In this document: piece after piece, positions 58,956-64,000 of the stretch | Numbering within the stretch: position 1 is the stretch's first letter | Layout: each line of letters begins with the position of its first letter | Assembly (NCBI GenBank): GCA_963971535.1 | Contig: OZ020590.1 | Coordinates: 154,773,417 to 154,837,416, forward strand | From: Notolepis coatsorum | Taxonomy: Eukaryota; Chordata; Actinopteri; Aulopiformes; Paralepididae | DNA: 64,000 bases | Direction: 5' to 3' | Notes under the pieces: model-generated | What the model was told of the DNA's origin: nothing | Databases searched by the model: none | The model's input: only the letters and a program-made list of their open reading frames with translations | Position numbers and translations under genes: made by a program

Positions 58956-59419
58956 GTACTCTATAGACTTCCACCATTAGTGTATCTCAACAGTACTCTA
59001 TAGACTTCCACCATTAGTGTATCTCAACAGTACTCTATAGACTTCCACCATTAGTGTATCTCAACAGTACTCTATAGACTTCCACCATTAGTGTATCTCA
59101 ACAGTACTCTATAGACTTCCACCATTAGTTTATCTCAACAGTACTCTATAGACTTCCACCATTAGTGTATCTCAACAGTACTCTATAGACTTCCACCATT
59201 AGTGTATCTCAACAGTACTCTATAGACTTCCACCATTAGTTTAACTCAACAGTACTCTATAGACTTCCACCATTAGTGTATCTCAACAGTACTCTATAGA
59301 CTTCCACCATTAGTTTATCTCAACATTACTCTATAGACGTCCACCATTAGTTTAACTCAACATTACTCTATAGACGTCCACCATTAGTTTAACTCAACAA
59401 TACTGTATAGACTTCCACC
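58956..59419. repeat. 37-bp satellite, main part, about 12 copies
   Basis: Unit GTACTCTATAGACTTCCACC plus ATTAGTGTATCTCAACA. ACTTCC and ACGTCC variants form blocks. Interrupted by a hAT at 59,420, with a last copy at 60,642-60,690. Confidence 0.95.
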
Positions 59420-60641
<1,222 letters not shown>

Positions 60642-60690
60642 CTTCCACCATTAGTTTGACTCAACAGTACTGTATTAGTTTGGGGTCACT

Positions 60691-61535
60691 GGGCAAACTT
60701 AAATGATATATATATATAATACATTATTCACCATTAGAGAGATCTAACATGATTTTGTGTGCCAGAAATATAGATCAAGTCATTTGATTTCTGACATATT
60801 ACATATAATTATTATTGGTAGCAGGTTTTAGTATCAGCGATATCTGATAGTCCTATATGGGCATGGGTGCTCCCCTCGTATTTCCTGTTCATACTGCAAA
60901 CCTTGCTCAATTCTGATTTATCGGTCAGATAAAAAAAAATGTGTTTGACTGTTCACATTTTCTTTTTTTTACATGTGGTCAATATCAGATTCCAGTGTGA
61001 ACTGGTCGCGCTCCTGAACTGACCGACATGCGGGAGGTCAGCCAATTCCTGAGCAGATGATAATGGGTGTGAGGAGGAGGAGGTGAGAGAGAGAGACATT
61101 TCTTCCTTCCGCAAGTTTTGCTTGTACGAAAGTAGCACCGCAAATAATCATAAGGTAAACACCTCGCTGTCCCTCGACTGACCACCTACATGTCCACTGA
61201 CCACAGCGGTCTTCCATGTTTGTACTCAGAGTGACTCCCACCAGCGCAGAATTGTGATGAATGTCAATCTAGAGTGACGTAAAAGTCGACGAATTCTGAT
61301 ATGACTGAGGAGGTCACAGCAGATCTGAGTCACATTATGAGCAAAAAAGAATCAGATTCGAGACACTTTTGCCCGCAGTAGTGTGAACGTAACCAAAGTG
61401 TCCCAAATCAGAATTGAAAAGATCCGATTCCATGTGATTTGTAGCTGTTCACACTGAGACACTGTATGAGCAAAAACAATCTGATTCAGGGCAATTTTTG
61501 CCTGCAGTGTGAAGAACGTAGCCATAAAGACTTTC
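60691..61535. other. No gene; probable decayed transposon
   Basis: Contains repeated GTGTGAAC/GTTCACAC motifs with AATCAGATTC-type pairs (60,945-61,520), typical of old fish DNA-transposon remnants. No exon supported. Confidence 0.45.
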
Positions 61536-61850
61536 TGGTCAACAGAATGAATGAATGAATGAATGAATTAATGAATGAATGAATGAATGAATGAATGAAT
61601 GAATAAATGAATGAATGAATGAATGAATGAATGAATGAATGAATGAATGAATGAATGAATGAATGAATGAATGAATGAATGAAAACTTTATTTAACAGAT
61701 TGCAGAATGGGTACAATACAGTACGGCTCAATACACACAATTGTTAAGGGGATGCAGACCTGAGAAAGACGTTTGTCTTGTTTCCATCAGGGTCCCCCAT
61801 TTTCAATTCATATCGACATTTATGACATACACAACATACATGACATTTAT
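61536..61850 (-). mobile_element. LINE 3' end with (TGAA)n tail
   Basis: The tetranucleotide tail at 61,544-61,680 (about 34 copies), then GATTGCAGAATGGGTACAAT, GGGATGCAGACCTGAGAAAG and GGGTCCCCCATTTTCAATTC. Same LINE family as at 22-25.9 kb, 5'-truncated. Confidence 0.88.
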
Positions 61851-62627
61851 GGCATAGGGACATATAGGTATTTAGTACTGATACATTTGTGACATAAACG
61901 GTATTCAAATATACAGTACTGTTACCCCTAGATCCTGACAGAGTATATACATATGATGGGGAGGGGACTGTACATTAGGAGGGGGTGGGTGGGTCCATCT
62001 AGACTCTCCTCTATAGCCACGTGTGTGTGTGTTGGAGTGTGTTTTGACCTGATTCAAGACACACAGTGCGCTTCCAAAGGAACAGCTTTTAAAAAAAGAA
62101 AAGAAAAAAAAAGAAAGATGAAACATCACGATTAGGCCAAAGCACACATATAGGTCATTTAACGCACAAAGGACAACGGCAGAAAGACCCCAGCCAGCCT
62201 GCCGGGATCATTTTCATGAATCGTAAACGATTTCTTTTTTTGTTCTACACAGCAAGAGCAGCAAAGCGCAATCCCCTTGATAAATGAATAGAATTCTGCG
62301 CTATCCTCTTGTGTTTCCAACGTGATGAAATGGACCGCGGTAAACAAGGTGAGGTGTGCAGCCGAGCGTCGCCAAAGCTCTCTCCTCTCTAACTAACTGG
62401 ACATGGCAGAAACAAATCTCCAGGCTAAGATGCAGGAAAGCGTTCCGGAAGAAAACACTGAGATGTTGCCTTCCTGTAGAGTAGACGTTTTTACCCCCAA
62501 GGCTAATGTACTGGAGGCCGTGTCCCCTGGTGGGAGGTGGGGGTACTACGTATACTGGTGGAGTGCTGTGGTGCCAGATTGAATGGAAATGCCCCAGCCC
62601 CCCCCCTCCCTTTCCCTCATCACCCAC
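61851..62627. other. LINE UTR continuation, then no feature
   Basis: To about 61,990 the sequence resembles the UTR of the LINE (ACTGTACATTAGGAGGGGG). After that, short ORFs without recognisable product. Confidence 0.45.
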
Positions 62628-62664
62628 GCCTGTATAATAACATGCACAAAGTTATTATACAGGC
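62628..62664. repeat. Perfect 14-bp inverted repeat (hairpin)
   Basis: GCCTGTATAATAAC and GTTATTATACAGGC flank a 9-base loop ATGCACAAA. Confidence 0.85.
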
Positions 62665-62760
62665 GGATCCGTAGTGGAAATAGCTACCACTGTAGTTGGC
62701 ACACCTTCAAGAAGTGGGAGAGATAAGGTACAGGTATGGGCAGGGTGATAGTAGAAATAC

Positions 62761-63000
62761 ATGAATGAATGAATGAATGAATGAATGAATGAATGAATGA
62801 ATGAATGAATGAATGAATGAATGAATGAATGAATGAATGAATGAATGAATGAATGAATGAAAACTTTATTAACAGATTGCAGAATGGGTACAATACAGTA
62901 CGGCTCAATACACACAATTGTTAAGGGGATGCAGACCTGAGAAAGACGTTTGTCTTGTTTCCATCAGGGTCCCCCATTTTCAATTCACATAGATATCGGC
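62761..63000 (-). mobile_element. LINE 3' end with (ATGA)n tail
   Basis: The tail at 62,761-62,858 (about 25 copies), then GATTGCAGAATGGGTACAAT and the GGTCCCCCATTTTCAATTC end, nearly identical to the copy at 61.7 kb. Confidence 0.88.
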
Positions 63001-64000
63001 GATACAATTATAATAAAGATACAAATAAACAGTGTAAACAATATAATTGACTCTGAATATAAGAATATGAGAAAGTAAACACAGTGTAATCAAAGGTGCA
63101 GATGAGGGTCTGTATGCCCTCGGTTGTATTATACATTACAATAAATATGGGCAATAGAACACTTCTGAATCTGAATATACGTAAAGTAAACAGTTTACAC
63201 GGGTGCAGTATACACAAGGCACCCTAACTGGCATGACATATACGTCATACGTTGTATAGTCCCCGCCCGCCGTAGCTTAATTTAGCTTAAACCCAGTGGT
63301 GCAGTGGTGATTTCATAAGGGGTTGTTGTTGCACTGTGTTTTAATGACGTCACGTGCACGCGCGTAAAATGTTCCCTCGCGAATAAAGGCGATGCCTAAT
63401 TGCCTCTAGGAATGGAATGTAACACGTTTCAATTCACAGGTTTCGTGTTGAATGGTCCAACTGTATAGTATTTGAACACAACACCTGACGACCTGAGCTA
63501 TTGTTATGCAAAGTAGCCAGGTGGTGGGTACTTGGCGCAGCGGCGAGTGGAACGCATTCTTGTGTGCACGGCGCGTGCCTGTGCGTGCGCGTGCTCCTGC
63601 TCAAACAGGGTGGAACAGCGTGCAACCCCCCCCCCCCCGTCCCATGGACCACGTGCATCACTGCTTAAACCTCAATAGCCTTTTAAAACAACATTTCCAA
63701 AACAAACTAGCGTGGGGTCACGCTGCCCCACCGCCCCACTGGACACGCTGACACATAGTAACTTCACACGTGTTATATACCGTGTGTATACCACGGTTTC
63801 TCACCAGGCTCTCACGGCCGTGACCTCTCCTCGCCCCCCAGCCTCGCTGCTTTACTCCGGGACGAGGGGCGTTTTGTCATAGCGTAAAAAGCGAGGGTCA
63901 TTCCTCGGCCACGAGAGGGGGTCACATTTACAACGACTCAATATCTACGAAGAGAGAAGCAGCAGACGAGGCCAGAAGATAGAAGGAAACGTGGAAACGA
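63001..64000. other. No gene recognised; GC-rich end
   Basis: 63,240-64,000 is richer in CpG (for example ACGTCACGTGCACGCGCG near 63,350, and 63,560-63,930) than the rest of the window, and contains a C13 run. It could be a promoter/CpG-island flank of a gene beyond the window, but no exon is supported. Confidence 0.4.

Overview
The window is vertebrate nuclear DNA, almost certainly from a ray-finned (teleost) fish. The host coding exons are short, have canonical GT-AG splice sites, and match vertebrate KDM2A and fish TRIM35/39-like proteins. The rest is dense repeat of teleost type: L2 and other LINEs, many hAT, piggyBac and Harbinger-like non-autonomous elements, a BEL/Pao LTR element, ISL2EU-type transposons with a YqaJ exonuclease, and many mini- and microsatellites.

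Region 1 (1-21.9 kb) holds two host genes on the minus strand whose exons are interleaved. A TRIM E3 ligase gene has its RING/B-box exon at 21.5-21.9 kb and its two coiled-coil exons at 393-488 and 19-249, all in phase. Between them lie eight in-phase exons of kdm2a (CXXC zinc finger, PHD, linker, F-box, leucine-rich repeats) at 11.7-1.9 kb. The JmjC half and the last kdm2a exon are not in the window. The kdm2a block lies between two halves of an L2 LINE, and both halves carry the same 18-bp satellite on their outer side. Upstream of the CXXC exon is a tandem array of about 1.26-1.29 kb units. Each full unit carries a donor-less copy of the CXXC exon plus telomere-like TTAGGG-related repeats.

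Region 2 (22-32 kb) is repeats: a LINE with a hAT inside it and another LINE tail inside that hAT, a second LINE head-to-head with the first, a solo BEL/Pao LTR, several arrays of a 45-bp minisatellite, a hAT with perfect ends (29,958-31,671), and a LINE ORF1 remnant.

Region 3 (32.3-41.3 kb) contains two ISL2EU-type transposon gene sets. Set A has a THAP + DDE transposase on plus and a three-exon YqaJ exonuclease on minus with its catalytic motifs intact. Set B is a decayed exonuclease on minus with a decayed transposase on plus. MITEs, a hAT and LINE tails interrupt both.

Region 4 (41.6-64 kb) has a Harbinger-type MITE, a solo Gypsy-type LTR, further hAT/MITE elements, a 1.7-kb array of a 28-bp repeat, a 9.05-kb BEL/Pao element with long near-identical LTRs inserted in a 37-bp satellite, a hAT in the same satellite, and LINE 3' ends with long tetranucleotide tails. 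I recognise no host gene after 21.9 kb. The two host genes act in separate pathways (CpG-island chromatin/SCF ubiquitination, and TRIM ubiquitin ligation), so their interleaving looks like rearrangement or misassembly, not a functional unit.
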